In this document: positions 1-8,208 of the stretch, in pieces
Numbering within the stretch: position 1 is the stretch's first letter
How the letters are laid out: every line of letters begins with the position of its first letter
Assembly: GCA_034932485.1 (NCBI GenBank)
Contig: JAYFOQ010000019.1
Coordinates: 1 to 64,000 of the forward strand
Source: Gordonibacter sp034932485
Lineage (GTDB): Bacteria > Actinomycetota > Coriobacteriia > Coriobacteriales > Eggerthellaceae
Length of the DNA: 64,000 nt
Reading direction: 5' to 3'
Translations under genes and position numbers: made by a program
The notes under the pieces: model-generated
What the model was told of the DNA's origin: nothing
The model's input: only the letters and a program-made list of their open reading frames with translations
Databases searched by the model: none

Positions 1-18
1 ATCCGGGGCGGGAATTAT

Positions 19-37
19 CCCCCCCCCCCCCCCCCCC
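19..37. repeat. Homopolymer of 19 cytosines
   Basis: An uninterrupted run of 19 C sits near the left edge, followed by about 185 bases in which no gene is visible before the end of the - strand mazG gene. Runs of this length are prone to slippage. It could be a phase-variable tract acting on a gene to the left of the window, or an assembly artefact. The sequence alone cannot decide. Confidence 0.9.
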
Positions 38-224
38 GTCGATTTTGTCGACGCAGTGTTTTCTTCGCTGTCACTTTTCCATACAGGACGCATCGGCCTC
101 CTCGCATTCTTCACGTCGATTCGATGACGTATGAACCTATAGTGTACTGCTCCCCTGTGTAATTTGCTAGCAAAGGTGGTAGATTCAACAATCTAAAAGG
201 TCAATAAAGACCTCCTCAACGGTC

Positions 225-1157
225 TTAACGATGTGCCTCTTGCTTTGCCTGTATCCAAAGAGATTCCTGCTCGGCAGGAGACATATCCTCAAGACGGCGA
301 CCTTGCGCCCAAGCAACACCCTCCATAAATACCCAGCGATCACGGAATTTATTACAGGAGCTACGCAGCGCGCGCTCAGCATCGAGACCCATGCGGCGAG
401 CAACATTCACCAAAGCGAAAAACACATCGCCACATTCCCGTTCGACATCGGCTACTGCATACGCAGCTTGCTGAGCATCGCCATCAAAGGAGGCAGCGGC
501 ATCCAGCTTACCATTGGGAGCCTTGGGAGCCACCGCATACGCTTCATTAAGCTCGGTAATCTCTTCATACACTTTGGCCCACACATTATCGAGCGTATTC
601 CACTCAAAACCCACGGCAGCAGCCTTACGTGATATCTTTTGCGCCTGCATAAGCGCAGGAAATGTAGTAGGTACGCTATCCAATAGACCGGCACGGACAA
701 CAGATGCCCTTTTCTCTTGGACGGCGTCCGCCGAGACGACAGCAGCGATAGCTCCTTTCTCCGCAAGCTTCACCTTGTCCCATAGGTCAAGCACCTCAGT
801 TGCGGTACTTGCTCGCGCTTCGCCGAATACATGTGGGTGGCGTCGAATCATCTTTGCGTTCACGTCTGCACATACGTCATCGATAGTAAATTCACCCGCA
901 TCAGCCGCAATCTGACTTTGCAGCACCACCTGCAACAACACATCACCCAGCTCTTCGCGCAAATGCACAATGTCAGCACATTCGATAGCATCCACCGCCT
1001 CGTAGGCCTCCTCGATCATATTGGAGGCAATGCTCTCGTGCGTTTGCACCTGATCCCACGGGCAACCATCCGGAGCACGCAAAGCCGCAATAGTGGCAAC
1101 AAATGCAGCGAAATCGGGGTGGCTTTCTGCGGCGTTGCTTGTATGATCTAAGCTCAC
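225..1157 (-). CDS. mazG: MazG nucleoside triphosphate pyrophosphohydrolase
   Basis: Hydrolyses (d)NTPs to the monophosphate and pyrophosphate as a house-cleaning or stress enzyme in the cytoplasm. Two MazG domains are visible in the 310-aa product. The first has CPWDQ at residues 32-36, EEAYE at 49-53 and EELGDVL at 68-74; the second has EEITELNEA near residue 200 and ECGDVFFALVNVARRMG near 255-273. An Ala-rich insertion of about 25 residues lies between the two halves of the second metal-binding motif, so that domain may be degenerate. The GTG start is chosen because AGAAAGGA lies seven bases upstream. The open frame runs further upstream, but that extension does not look like protein and lies antisense to the divergent neighbour's start region. 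Confidence 0.93.
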   Translation of the reverse strand: MSLDHTSNAAESHPDFAAFVATIAALRAPDGCPWDQVQTHESIASNMIEEAYEAVDAIECADIVHLREELGDVLLQVVLQSQIAADAGEFTIDDVCADVNAKMIRRHPHVFGEARASTATEVLDLWDKVKLAEKGAIAAVVSADAVQEKRASVVRAGLLDSVPTTFPALMQAQKISRKAAAVGFEWNTLDNVWAKVYEEITELNEAYAVAPKAPNGKLDAAASFDGDAQQAAYAVADVERECGDVFFALVNVARRMGLDAERALRSSCNKFRDRWVFMEGVAWAQGRRLEDMSPAEQESLWIQAKQEAHR

Positions 1158-1265
1158 GGTCAGATCCTTTCTTTCTAGGTTTGTTTGCAGTATACCGCGC
1201 GCCCTCGCAGGTGCGAACGAATGCGCTACACTCTCACGAAGGATAACTATCGGAAAGGGATTTTC

Positions 1266-1727
1266 ATGAAAGGATCGCAGGTGGCTGCCATTGCAGTACG
1301 CATGGCTACCGCAGTTGTTTTCATAGTCAACGTACAATGTGCGCTGTCGTTCGTACTACAACCAGCCGCATTTACCGATAGCTTCGAGTTAGCCAGTGCT
1401 GGCGTTGCGGGCGATGTTGCCGTGCGCGGCCTAGGAGTAGCATTCCTTATGTGGAACACCACCTATCCAGCCGTCATCGTGGACCCGCGCCGCTTCCGTG
1501 TGCTGCATATCGTCGTACTGGCACAGCAGATTATCGGGCTTGTAGGCGAATTAATAATTCGCCTTACTCTCCCACCAGGAGCTATCAACCTTACCGCCAG
1601 TATTGACCGATTCATCGCTTTCGACGCTTTTGGCCTCGTGATTATGGCAAGCACTTTGGCAGTTTTAATTATCGCCGACCGACGTACCAAGCAGCAGGCA
1701 GCCATCAACATCCAGACCAACCTGTGA
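1266..1727 (+). CDS. Small integral membrane protein, function unknown
   Basis: A 153-aa hydrophobic protein with about four membrane segments (near residues 8-30, 52-70, 82-102 and 118-138) and a short basic tail. I do not recognise a family and see no catalytic motif; the general look resembles small DoxX/DUF4345-like four-helix proteins, but that is only an impression. The ATG is preceded by GGAAAGGGA at good spacing. It is divergent from mazG and lies 70 bases upstream of the rubrerythrin-VIT gene on the same strand, so it could belong to that transcription unit. Confidence 0.75.
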   Translation: MKGSQVAAIAVRMATAVVFIVNVQCALSFVLQPAAFTDSFELASAGVAGDVAVRGLGVAFLMWNTTYPAVIVDPRRFRVLHIVVLAQQIIGLVGELIIRLTLPPGAINLTASIDRFIAFDAFGLVIMASTLAVLIIADRRTKQQAAINIQTNL

Positions 1728-1797
1728 CACATCAATTGAACGCATGCACTATACTGAGCGTTCGTTAACATCAGTCTTTCCAAACGAGGAGAACACC

Positions 1798-2712
1798 ATG
1801 CCATCGGAGGCAATCCGAACAAATTTGACCGAGCCCACACAACTTTCTTCTGCGGCACTCACACAAATACTGTCATTCCAACAAAATGAGGTAACAGAGG
1901 CCGCGGTATATCGTCGCATCGCTACCTGCACCAAGGAAGAAAGCAACCGCATCACTCTTTTACGCATCGCCGATGAAGAGACGCATCATGCCGAAATCTG
2001 GCAGCGATACACGGGGAAAACAATGCAACCCGAACGCGGCAAAGTTATCCGCTATGCCCTCATTGCTCGTGTATTTGGCTTTACATTCGCCGTAAAACTT
2101 ATGGAAAAGGGCGAGGCCAAAGCACAGGTGTCTTACGAAGAACTATCGCAAGAAGTACCCGAGGCACTCGAAATTCGCGCCGATGAGGAAGCACACGAGC
2201 ATGCCTTACTGGATATGCTCGATGAAGAACGCCTCGGTTACGTAGGTAGTATGGTACTCGGTATGAACGATGCCCTGGTAGAGATGACGGGCACCCTTGC
2301 GGGCCTCACTTTGGCGATGCAAAATACACGCCTCATTGCTCTGTCGGGTCTTATAACGGGCATTGCCGCCACGTTATCGATGGCCTCAAGCGAATACCTT
2401 TCCTCCCAAAGCGAAGGACGCTCCGATGCGTTAAAGTCGGCAACCTACACCGGTATCACCTATTTGGTAACGGTAGCATTGCTTATCATGCCCTACCTGT
2501 TGTTCGACGAAGCCCATTACCTTTGGGCGCTGGGTGCTATGATAGGTATTGTGTTGCTTATTTTGGTAGTGTTCAACTATTACCTCTCGATAGCGCAAGA
2601 TCTTTCTTTTAAAAAGCGCTTCGGACAGATGGCGGGAATTAGCTTAGGAGTAGCAGCTTTATCATTTGTTATCGGCATCGTGGTAAAAATGTTCCTCGGC
2701 GTTGATCTCTAG
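1798..2712 (+). CDS. Rubrerythrin-VIT/CCC1 fusion, putative iron or manganese transporter
   Basis: A 304-aa fusion of an N-terminal ferritin-like di-iron domain and a C-terminal VIT1/CCC1 membrane domain, the architecture of the erythrin-vacuolar iron transport family (MbfA-type iron exporters). The diiron ligands are visible as DEETHHAEIW near residues 58-67 and as DEEAHEHALLDMLDEE near 134-149. The membrane part begins at GSMVLGMNDALVEMTGTLAGL and ends with hydrophobic helices. The expected role is sensing and exporting excess ferrous iron or Mn at the membrane. CGAGGAGAACACC precedes the ATG. Seven bases separate its stop from the downstream Crp/Fnr gene, so the two are probably cotranscribed and functionally linked. 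Confidence 0.9.
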   Translation: MPSEAIRTNLTEPTQLSSAALTQILSFQQNEVTEAAVYRRIATCTKEESNRITLLRIADEETHHAEIWQRYTGKTMQPERGKVIRYALIARVFGFTFAVKLMEKGEAKAQVSYEELSQEVPEALEIRADEEAHEHALLDMLDEERLGYVGSMVLGMNDALVEMTGTLAGLTLAMQNTRLIALSGLITGIAATLSMASSEYLSSQSEGRSDALKSATYTGITYLVTVALLIMPYLLFDEAHYLWALGAMIGIVLLILVVFNYYLSIAQDLSFKKRFGQMAGISLGVAALSFVIGIVVKMFLGVDL

Positions 2713-2719
2713 GAGAAAC

Positions 2720-3394
2720 ATGGATCACCTTTTTCCTGCAATCTGTCAGTCGCCCCTCTTCCAAGGCATTCAGCCTACCGAAGTAGAAGCGATGCTGCGT
2801 TGCCTGGATGCTCGACAGCGCTCCTACACGAAAGGTTCAACCGTACTTCACGCAGGTAAAACAACTACCTACATGGGACTTGTGTTGGAAGGGACGGTTC
2901 GCTTAGAGAACGTTGACTATTGGGGCAATCGCACCATCCGCGCCCTCGCAAGTCCTGGCCAAACATTTGCCGAAGTGTACGCATGCGAGCCCGGTCTACC
3001 CCTAGATATCAACGTTGTCGCAATTACCGATGCAACCGTATTACTCATGGATGTGGGAAAAATAACTACTATGTGCTCGTCAAGCTGTACTTTCCATGCC
3101 AAGTTGATTCGCAACCTCTTAGCAACCGTAGCCCAACGCGCCTACACACTCACGCGCAAGATTGAGCACCTTTCGAAGCGATCAACACGTGAAAAACTAT
3201 TGTCTTACTTGTCTGAGCAAGCAAAAAATGCTGGCTCCAGCCGCTTCTCTCTTCCTTATGACCGCCAAGAACTGGCCGACTACTTATCCGTCGATCGCAG
3301 TGCCATGTGCGCCGAGTTGTCTCGTATGCGCAAGGAAGGCATCGTCGACTATCATCGTAATCAGTTTGAACTTATGCAGAGGAGTTTAGCATGA
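2720..3394 (+). CDS. Crp/Fnr family transcriptional regulator
   Basis: A 224-aa protein with an N-terminal cyclic-nucleotide-binding-like beta barrel (about residues 10-120), a long dimer helix and a C-terminal winged helix (LPYDRQELADYLSVDRSAM, about 180-198). There is no N-terminal Cys cluster of the Fnr type, so direct Fe-S oxygen sensing is not indicated; the Cys pair in MCSSSC lies in the barrel. AGGAGAAAC overlaps the stop of the preceding transporter gene, and the 3' end overlaps the next start by four bases. It probably controls this operon in response to redox, heme or another small molecule; the ligand is unknown. Confidence 0.9.
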   Translation: MDHLFPAICQSPLFQGIQPTEVEAMLRCLDARQRSYTKGSTVLHAGKTTTYMGLVLEGTVRLENVDYWGNRTIRALASPGQTFAEVYACEPGLPLDINVVAITDATVLLMDVGKITTMCSSSCTFHAKLIRNLLATVAQRAYTLTRKIEHLSKRSTREKLLSYLSEQAKNAGSSRFSLPYDRQELADYLSVDRSAMCAELSRMRKEGIVDYHRNQFELMQRSLA

Positions 3395-4044
3395 TTGAAC
3401 CCAGCACCGCCGCCCTCATAATAATTGATATGCAAATGGGGTTTATTGACCCCCTTTCGACGTTATGCGTAGAAGGCGCTGCCGCCACAATTCCTACCTG
3501 CGCACAAGCACTCAAGCATGCACGAACACTGGACATGCCCGTCTTTCACGCAGTACGTGCGTATGCAAAAGACGGTTCAGATGTTGAAGCTACGCGTTAT
3601 GAAAAGTGGGAGCACGGTGGCAAGCCCCTCTCTCCCGATTGCATAGACCCCACCACCATAAACGAACCGGCTGAGCTTGCTGCACAACCGGGCGATCGTA
3701 TAATCGTAAAACCTCGCTTCTCAGCTTTCTTCGATACAAACCTCGACAGCCTACTACGTCGTCTAGGCGTAAGCACCGTAGTTCTTATTGGCACCACCAC
3801 ACCAAACTGTATACGTACTACCTGCTACGATGCCTTGTCACTCGAATATAACGTCGTTATCATCGAAGACTGTACTTCATCACGCACCCCCGCCGTGCAG
3901 AGCGCCAACATCGAGGATATGGCTCACATCGGTGCTCAAATTATTACGTGTGCCACGTTTTGCGAGCACGGGTTGAGCACGGTGCGCAATGTGGTAAGCG
4001 AAGTACAAGGCCTCGTGCGCAACGTACAGGACAAAGCCCTATGA
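3391..4044 (+). CDS. Isochorismatase-like cysteine hydrolase
   Basis: A 217-aa member of the isochorismatase/nicotinamidase superfamily. The catalytic triad is visible: Asp13 in IIIDMQ, Lys107 in IVKPRFSAF and Cys140 in TTTPNCIRTT, with the cis-peptide region just before the Cys. Substrates in the family include nicotinamide, isochorismate and N-carbamoyl compounds; nothing here fixes which. A metal-binding DxHxxxxxH motif typical of nicotinamidases is not seen, so nicotinamidase is less likely. The gene overlaps its neighbours on both sides by ATGA-type junctions, which points to translational coupling in the operon. Confidence 0.88.
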   Translation: MIEPSTAALIIIDMQMGFIDPLSTLCVEGAAATIPTCAQALKHARTLDMPVFHAVRAYAKDGSDVEATRYEKWEHGGKPLSPDCIDPTTINEPAELAAQPGDRIIVKPRFSAFFDTNLDSLLRRLGVSTVVLIGTTTPNCIRTTCYDALSLEYNVVIIEDCTSSRTPAVQSANIEDMAHIGAQIITCATFCEHGLSTVRNVVSEVQGLVRNVQDKAL

Positions 4045-4910
4045 TTATACGCATTGACACCTTGGACGACCCTCGTCTTGACGTCTACGCACGTCTAACT
4101 GAAGCACAATTGCGCAGCAAGCTTGAACCCGAACGAGCACTTTTTATCGCTGAATCTGGCAAGGTTATTGAGCGAGCATTGGAGGGGGGTATGCAGCCTC
4201 TATCGCTTCTGATGGAAGAGAAGTGGCTCGAGACGCTAAACCCCCTCATCGAACGCATTTACCGTCAATATCCCGACGTACCCGTGTTTGTTGCCCCACG
4301 CGATGAGCTAAGCAAGCTTACCGGATTTGAGCTAACGCGAGGTGCCTTAGGTGCTTTTCGCCGGCCACCACTATCCAGCGTGGCCGCTGTCGTAGCAGGC
4401 GCACAGCGCATTGCTGTATTGGAAAATATCACGAACCACACGAACGTGGGGGCCATTTTTCGCTCGGCCGCCGCACTCGGCGTGGAAGCCGTACTGGTTA
4501 CCCCTGAATGCTATGATCCACTATACCGCCGCGCGGTACGAGTTTCCATGGGTACGGTATTCCAAGTGCCCTGGACACGCATCGGAGGAGAAGCCGGTCC
4601 GGGACGTGGGCGCGGCACCGACCCACGCAACGCCGCCGATTGGGCCAGTGAAGGTGTTCCCCTTTTGCACGAACTAGGTTTCACTACCGCTGCCTTGGCG
4701 CTATCCGACGACTCCATCTCCTTGCGAGACCCCTTGCTGAAAACTTGCACCAAGCTAGCTATTGTTTTGGGAACTGAAGGCGACGGCCTGTCACCTTCAA
4801 CTATCGCCCAGTGCGACTATACCGTACGCATTCCTATGTCCTGCGGCGTCGACTCCCTCAACGTAGCCGCAGCCAGTGCGGTAGCCTTCTGGGAGTTAGT
4901 TACCCCCTAG
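4041..4910 (+). CDS. SpoU/TrmH-family RNA 2'-O-methyltransferase
   Basis: A 289-aa SAM-dependent SPOUT methyltransferase predicted to act on a ribose 2'-OH in tRNA or rRNA. An N-terminal substrate-binding part (about residues 1-115) is followed by the knotted catalytic domain: motif 1 NHTNVGAIFRSAAALG, motif 2 VLGTEGDGLS and motif 3 IPMSCGVDSLNVAAASAVA. The start overlaps the previous stop in an ATGA. A short insertion (GGEAGPGRGRGTDPRNAAD) interrupts the catalytic domain and is unusually Gly/Arg-rich. The gene ends 13 bases from the end of the convergent downstream gene. Confidence 0.92.
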   Translation: MIIRIDTLDDPRLDVYARLTEAQLRSKLEPERALFIAESGKVIERALEGGMQPLSLLMEEKWLETLNPLIERIYRQYPDVPVFVAPRDELSKLTGFELTRGALGAFRRPPLSSVAAVVAGAQRIAVLENITNHTNVGAIFRSAAALGVEAVLVTPECYDPLYRRAVRVSMGTVFQVPWTRIGGEAGPGRGRGTDPRNAADWASEGVPLLHELGFTTAALALSDDSISLRDPLLKTCTKLAIVLGTEGDGLSPSTIAQCDYTVRIPMSCGVDSLNVAAASAVAFWELVTP

Positions 4911-4922
4911 AGCAAGAAAAGG

Positions 4923-5783
4923 CTAGAGGTCGATCTCTTCCCGTGGGTCATGTAGATCATTGGGAGGCACACGCACTTCGTTCCAACCCATTTGTTGCAG
5001 GGCATCAGCCGTACGCCAAGGCGGCACGATATCGTCGAATTGCGCACAATAGTTAAGCGCGTCAACCACGGTTACCGCATGCATGAGATCGGCCATGGTG
5101 TCTACGTCAGGAATAGGAGGAAGATAGAGGGCGGGAAGATTACACGAGCGCGCCTTGTCAATATAGGCAGTTAGCACCGTCATACCCTCAGAATTGTAAA
5201 ACACGCCAGCATGACTAAAGTCGGTATCACGCGTCCAGCCTATAACCGATATGCCCATTTCCTGGTCGGGAGCCAACACGATGCCGCCGCCTTCCACCCC
5301 ATCTAAGCGGTGTAGTGCGTCAAACCCGGCAATAATATCGGCCTTCGTTAAAGCCGGCATATCGGCACCCATCGACAGTACCACATCGGCCCCACCATCG
5401 AATGCCTGCTGGAACGCATGATTATAGTGCTCGTCAAAGCTGGCCCCTTCGTCAGCAATAAACGTAATAGGACGCGGCCACACACCCGACTTTGCGAACA
5501 AAGCGCGCATAATTTCAACATTCGAAGCGGGCGTAGTAGAGATAACTAACTCATACACTTCACGAACGCCCTGATCTTGTGTGGCGAATTTCGCAGCGCG
5601 CGCCTCAAGATCGTCCATCGCCGCACAGCATATCTCTGCCACATCGAACAACATGCAATGGTACAGCGCCGCAGCTACCTCTGGTGTAAACACCCCGTCT
5701 TTAAGGGTAGACAGGCGCGTCTTCACCAAACCTGGCACTGGTGGCTTACTGAACAGCACCAGCACGTTCTTCCGTTCCCTCAC
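4923..5783 (-). CDS. TIGR04282/DUF2064 nucleotidyl- or glycosyltransferase-like protein
   Basis: A 286-aa protein of the CofC-like GT-A fold. Visible motifs are an N-terminal VLVLFSKPPVPGLVKTRL nucleotide-binding segment and the metal-binding SMGADMPALT. The family is known by structure and sequence only; it is often annotated as a glycosyltransferase and its substrate is unknown. The C-terminal 60 residues, ending PPNDLHDPREEIDL, extend beyond the usual core. A GTG start is used because GGGAGGAGAGG lies just upstream; the open frame continues 30 codons upstream but without a better start. Convergent with the SpoU gene. Confidence 0.85.
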   Translation of the reverse strand: MRERKNVLVLFSKPPVPGLVKTRLSTLKDGVFTPEVAAALYHCMLFDVAEICCAAMDDLEARAAKFATQDQGVREVYELVISTTPASNVEIMRALFAKSGVWPRPITFIADEGASFDEHYNHAFQQAFDGGADVVLSMGADMPALTKADIIAGFDALHRLDGVEGGGIVLAPDQEMGISVIGWTRDTDFSHAGVFYNSEGMTVLTAYIDKARSCNLPALYLPPIPDVDTMADLMHAVTVVDALNYCAQFDDIVPPWRTADALQQMGWNEVRVPPNDLHDPREEIDL

Positions 5784-5938
5784 AACCTCTCCTCCCCTTT
5801 TCAGCAGAAGACCCAAACCACACCCCGGCACTTCCTGCCATACCAAGCGAGCTCCAGCGTACATACCTACCACCAGCGCTCGCTGGTCTTTTCTATACAG
5901 CGCAATACCCGCGCCGCCTATTACTGCGCCTCGGGCGA

Positions 5939-6370
5939 TTACTTAACAACAAGCACGGGAATCGTAGACCCATTCAGCACCTTCAGGCTAACACTTCCCA
6001 TATATTCCTTGAATCCGCTCAAGCCACGATTGCCCATAACCACCAAATCGTAATCGCCCTGATCGATAAGCTTCAAAATTTCAGTAGCAGGGTTTACGCC
6101 TGTCAGGAGCAGCGTATCAGTCCGGCTAGCAAGATCCTCACTCAGACCATCCTTCATAGCGGTAATAATATCCTTGCCATCGGCTATCATCATATCAAGA
6201 ACCTCACGGAAGCTCTCCGTTTGGGCTTCATCCAGCAAGGGAATGGGCACCACATATACCAAGTCGAGTTGCGCCTCGGAATTTGGCTCGGCAAGCGCAG
6301 CGGCCATATCAAGCGCATGTTTAGCACCTTCGGATTCGTCGACGGCCACGAGCATCTTAGTAGCTTTCAT
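5939..6370 (-). CDS. Universal stress protein (UspA family)
   Basis: A 143-aa single-domain UspA protein beginning MKATKMLVAVDESEGAKHA and ending in the beta strand STIPVLVVK. The ATP-binding loop reads MGNRGLSGFKEYMGSVS. By my count it is one residue shorter than the usual G-2X-G-9X-G(S/T) pattern, so ATP binding may be altered, although the flanking residues are conserved. AGGAGATAAGGAGAAC precedes the ATG. The 250-base region upstream is shared with the divergent flavin reductase gene. Confidence 0.93.
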   Translation of the reverse strand: MKATKMLVAVDESEGAKHALDMAAALAEPNSEAQLDLVYVVPIPLLDEAQTESFREVLDMMIADGKDIITAMKDGLSEDLASRTDTLLLTGVNPATEILKLIDQGDYDLVVMGNRGLSGFKEYMGSVSLKVLNGSTIPVLVVK

Positions 6371-6619
6371 CTTCGTTCTCCTTATCTCCTGAGCGGCTAG
6401 AGAGCGTTTCTGCCCTATTCATTCCTCGTACCCAGTATAAAGGTTTTACCAAAAGATGCGCGAAGCGATCAGCCATCTTTATTTTATGTGACGTGGCGGT
6501 TTGCCAACGGTTCGGTTATAGAGAAGTAGACGAAGTGGCCCAAGGGAAGGCAGCTATCAAAACACGGGTACGATGAGGCTATGCAGATTGCGCGCTATTC
6601 TTCGGAGAAAGGACCCACC

Positions 6620-7990
6620 ATGGAACAGGTGGATGCAGCCATTATTGGATGCGGAACAGCAGGAAAACCACTGGCAGTGGCCTTGGCCGATGCAGGATTC
6701 ACCGTTGCTGTTATTGAACAATCAAAGAACAGCTATGGCGGTGCATGCCTCAACACGGCGTGCCTACCCTCAAAAATGCTCGTACACGCCGGAGCAGCCG
6801 AAAAAGCAAAAGGTGGAGATTTTCCCACAAGAGCAGATCGTTACCAAGCCGTTATCAAAAAAAAGAATGATCAAACCGCACGCATACGCAAACAAATTCG
6901 AAGCCTACTAACAAACCACCCTCGCATCGAGCTCATCGACGGGAAGGCATCGTTTTTAGACACCACTCATTTGATCATACATACTGAACAAGGCGAGCGC
7001 CGCCTCGAAGCAGATCGTACCTTTATCAATACCGGATCGGTACCCCGCATTCCAGGCATTCCCGGAGCCGACGGAGGACGTGTCTACACAAGCGAGTCGT
7101 TACTTAACGTGGAGGTACTACCAGAACGTGCGATTATCATAGGGGCCGGTTATGTAGGAGTGGAGTTTGCCTCCCTATTTGCTGATTTCGGGGTATCGGT
7201 AACCGTGCTGCAATCCAGCAGTACGTTTCTACCACACGAGGATGCTGACATCGCAGCAGCAGTACATCAAAATCTTGAGCAACGAGGCGTACGTCTCGTT
7301 CTCAATGCACAAATCGAACGTATCGAGAACGATGTGGTACAGTCACTTGTATTTGCCACCATTAACGGCAAAGAAGAGCGTATCCCCGGAGATTTAGTAT
7401 TACTAGCTACCGGACGACGCCCGGCAACAGACGATCTAAACGCAGAGATTGCTGGCGTGCAAAGAAACGGACGTGGCGGCATCGTTGTTGATAAGCATCT
7501 ACGCACTACGGCATCCAATATCTGGGCCATGGGCGATGCGGTGGGCGATCTTCAATTCACCTATGTATCCTATGATGACTACCGTATTGTAGCCTCCTCA
7601 ATTCTGGGAGACGGTACCCGCACAACAGAAAATCGAGGAGCAGTACCCTCCTGCATTTTTACCAACCCTCCCCTCGCTCGCGTAGGTATGACAGAACAAG
7701 AAGCACGCGATGCCGGATTCGATGTAGTTACTTCAATAATGAGATTTGACAACTCATCAAAGCCCGCTCTCCTTGGTCTACAAGCAGTGATGATGAAAGG
7801 CATCGTAGACCGCACTACCGATCGTATTCTGGGTATCCATCTGTACTGCGACAATGCCCCTGAGATTATCAACCTCGCAAAAGTTGCCCTCGATGAAGGC
7901 TGGACCGCCGCCCACATGCGCAATGCCCTCTTTACCCACCCCACCCTCGCTGAAGAATTGAACAACTTGTTCTCACGAATTTCCTCTTAA
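6620..7990 (+). CDS. FAD-dependent pyridine nucleotide-disulfide oxidoreductase
   Basis: A 456-aa class I flavin disulfide reductase. In order: the FAD Rossmann motif AIIGCGTAGKPLAVALADAG near residue 6, the redox-active pair in GGACLNTACLPSK near 40-52, the NAD(P) Rossmann motif AIIIGAGYVGVEFASLFADFG near 170, WAMGDAVG near 300, and a C-terminal dimerisation domain with FTHPTLAEEL carrying the catalytic His. The length and motifs fit mercuric-reductase or lipoamide-dehydrogenase relatives. There is no N-terminal HMA domain and no C-terminal Cys pair as in MerA, and no lipoyl complex genes nearby, so the substrate is open. GGAGAAAGGA precedes the ATG. Confidence 0.9.
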   Translation: MEQVDAAIIGCGTAGKPLAVALADAGFTVAVIEQSKNSYGGACLNTACLPSKMLVHAGAAEKAKGGDFPTRADRYQAVIKKKNDQTARIRKQIRSLLTNHPRIELIDGKASFLDTTHLIIHTEQGERRLEADRTFINTGSVPRIPGIPGADGGRVYTSESLLNVEVLPERAIIIGAGYVGVEFASLFADFGVSVTVLQSSSTFLPHEDADIAAAVHQNLEQRGVRLVLNAQIERIENDVVQSLVFATINGKEERIPGDLVLLATGRRPATDDLNAEIAGVQRNGRGGIVVDKHLRTTASNIWAMGDAVGDLQFTYVSYDDYRIVASSILGDGTRTTENRGAVPSCIFTNPPLARVGMTEQEARDAGFDVVTSIMRFDNSSKPALLGLQAVMMKGIVDRTTDRILGIHLYCDNAPEIINLAKVALDEGWTAAHMRNALFTHPTLAEELNNLFSRISS

Positions 7991-8028
7991 AACCGTCAAC
8001 AAGCAGACTTCTCCCAAATCCCACCGCT

Positions 8029-8068
8029 CCCCTTACTCAGCCATCTTCAAACAAAGTAAGGGGGGGGG
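8029..8068 (+). terminator. Hairpin with G-run after the flavin reductase gene
   Basis: CCCCTTACT (8029-8037) pairs perfectly with AGTAAGGGG (8055-8063) around a 17-base loop; the right arm continues into a run of nine G. It lies about 40 bases after the stop of the flavin reductase. There is no T-tract, so intrinsic termination is uncertain, and the G-run could also be a slippage-prone site in the leader of the next operon. Confidence 0.45.
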
Positions 8069-8208
8069 CGAGGGCTGTTCAACCTTGAAGAACACTCTCC
8101 ATGGAGGGTTTGTATCAAATCGGCAATACCGGTACCCGCTAGAGTCTTTCAACAAGAGTGCTCGTATACCATTCACAGACAGCATTCCGGTCGATCTGAA
8201 AGAATTTT

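Noticed and set aside
231..1151. Several open frames on the + strand opposite mazG
   Set aside because: They are antisense shadows of mazG, without ribosome-binding sites or recognisable protein sequence.
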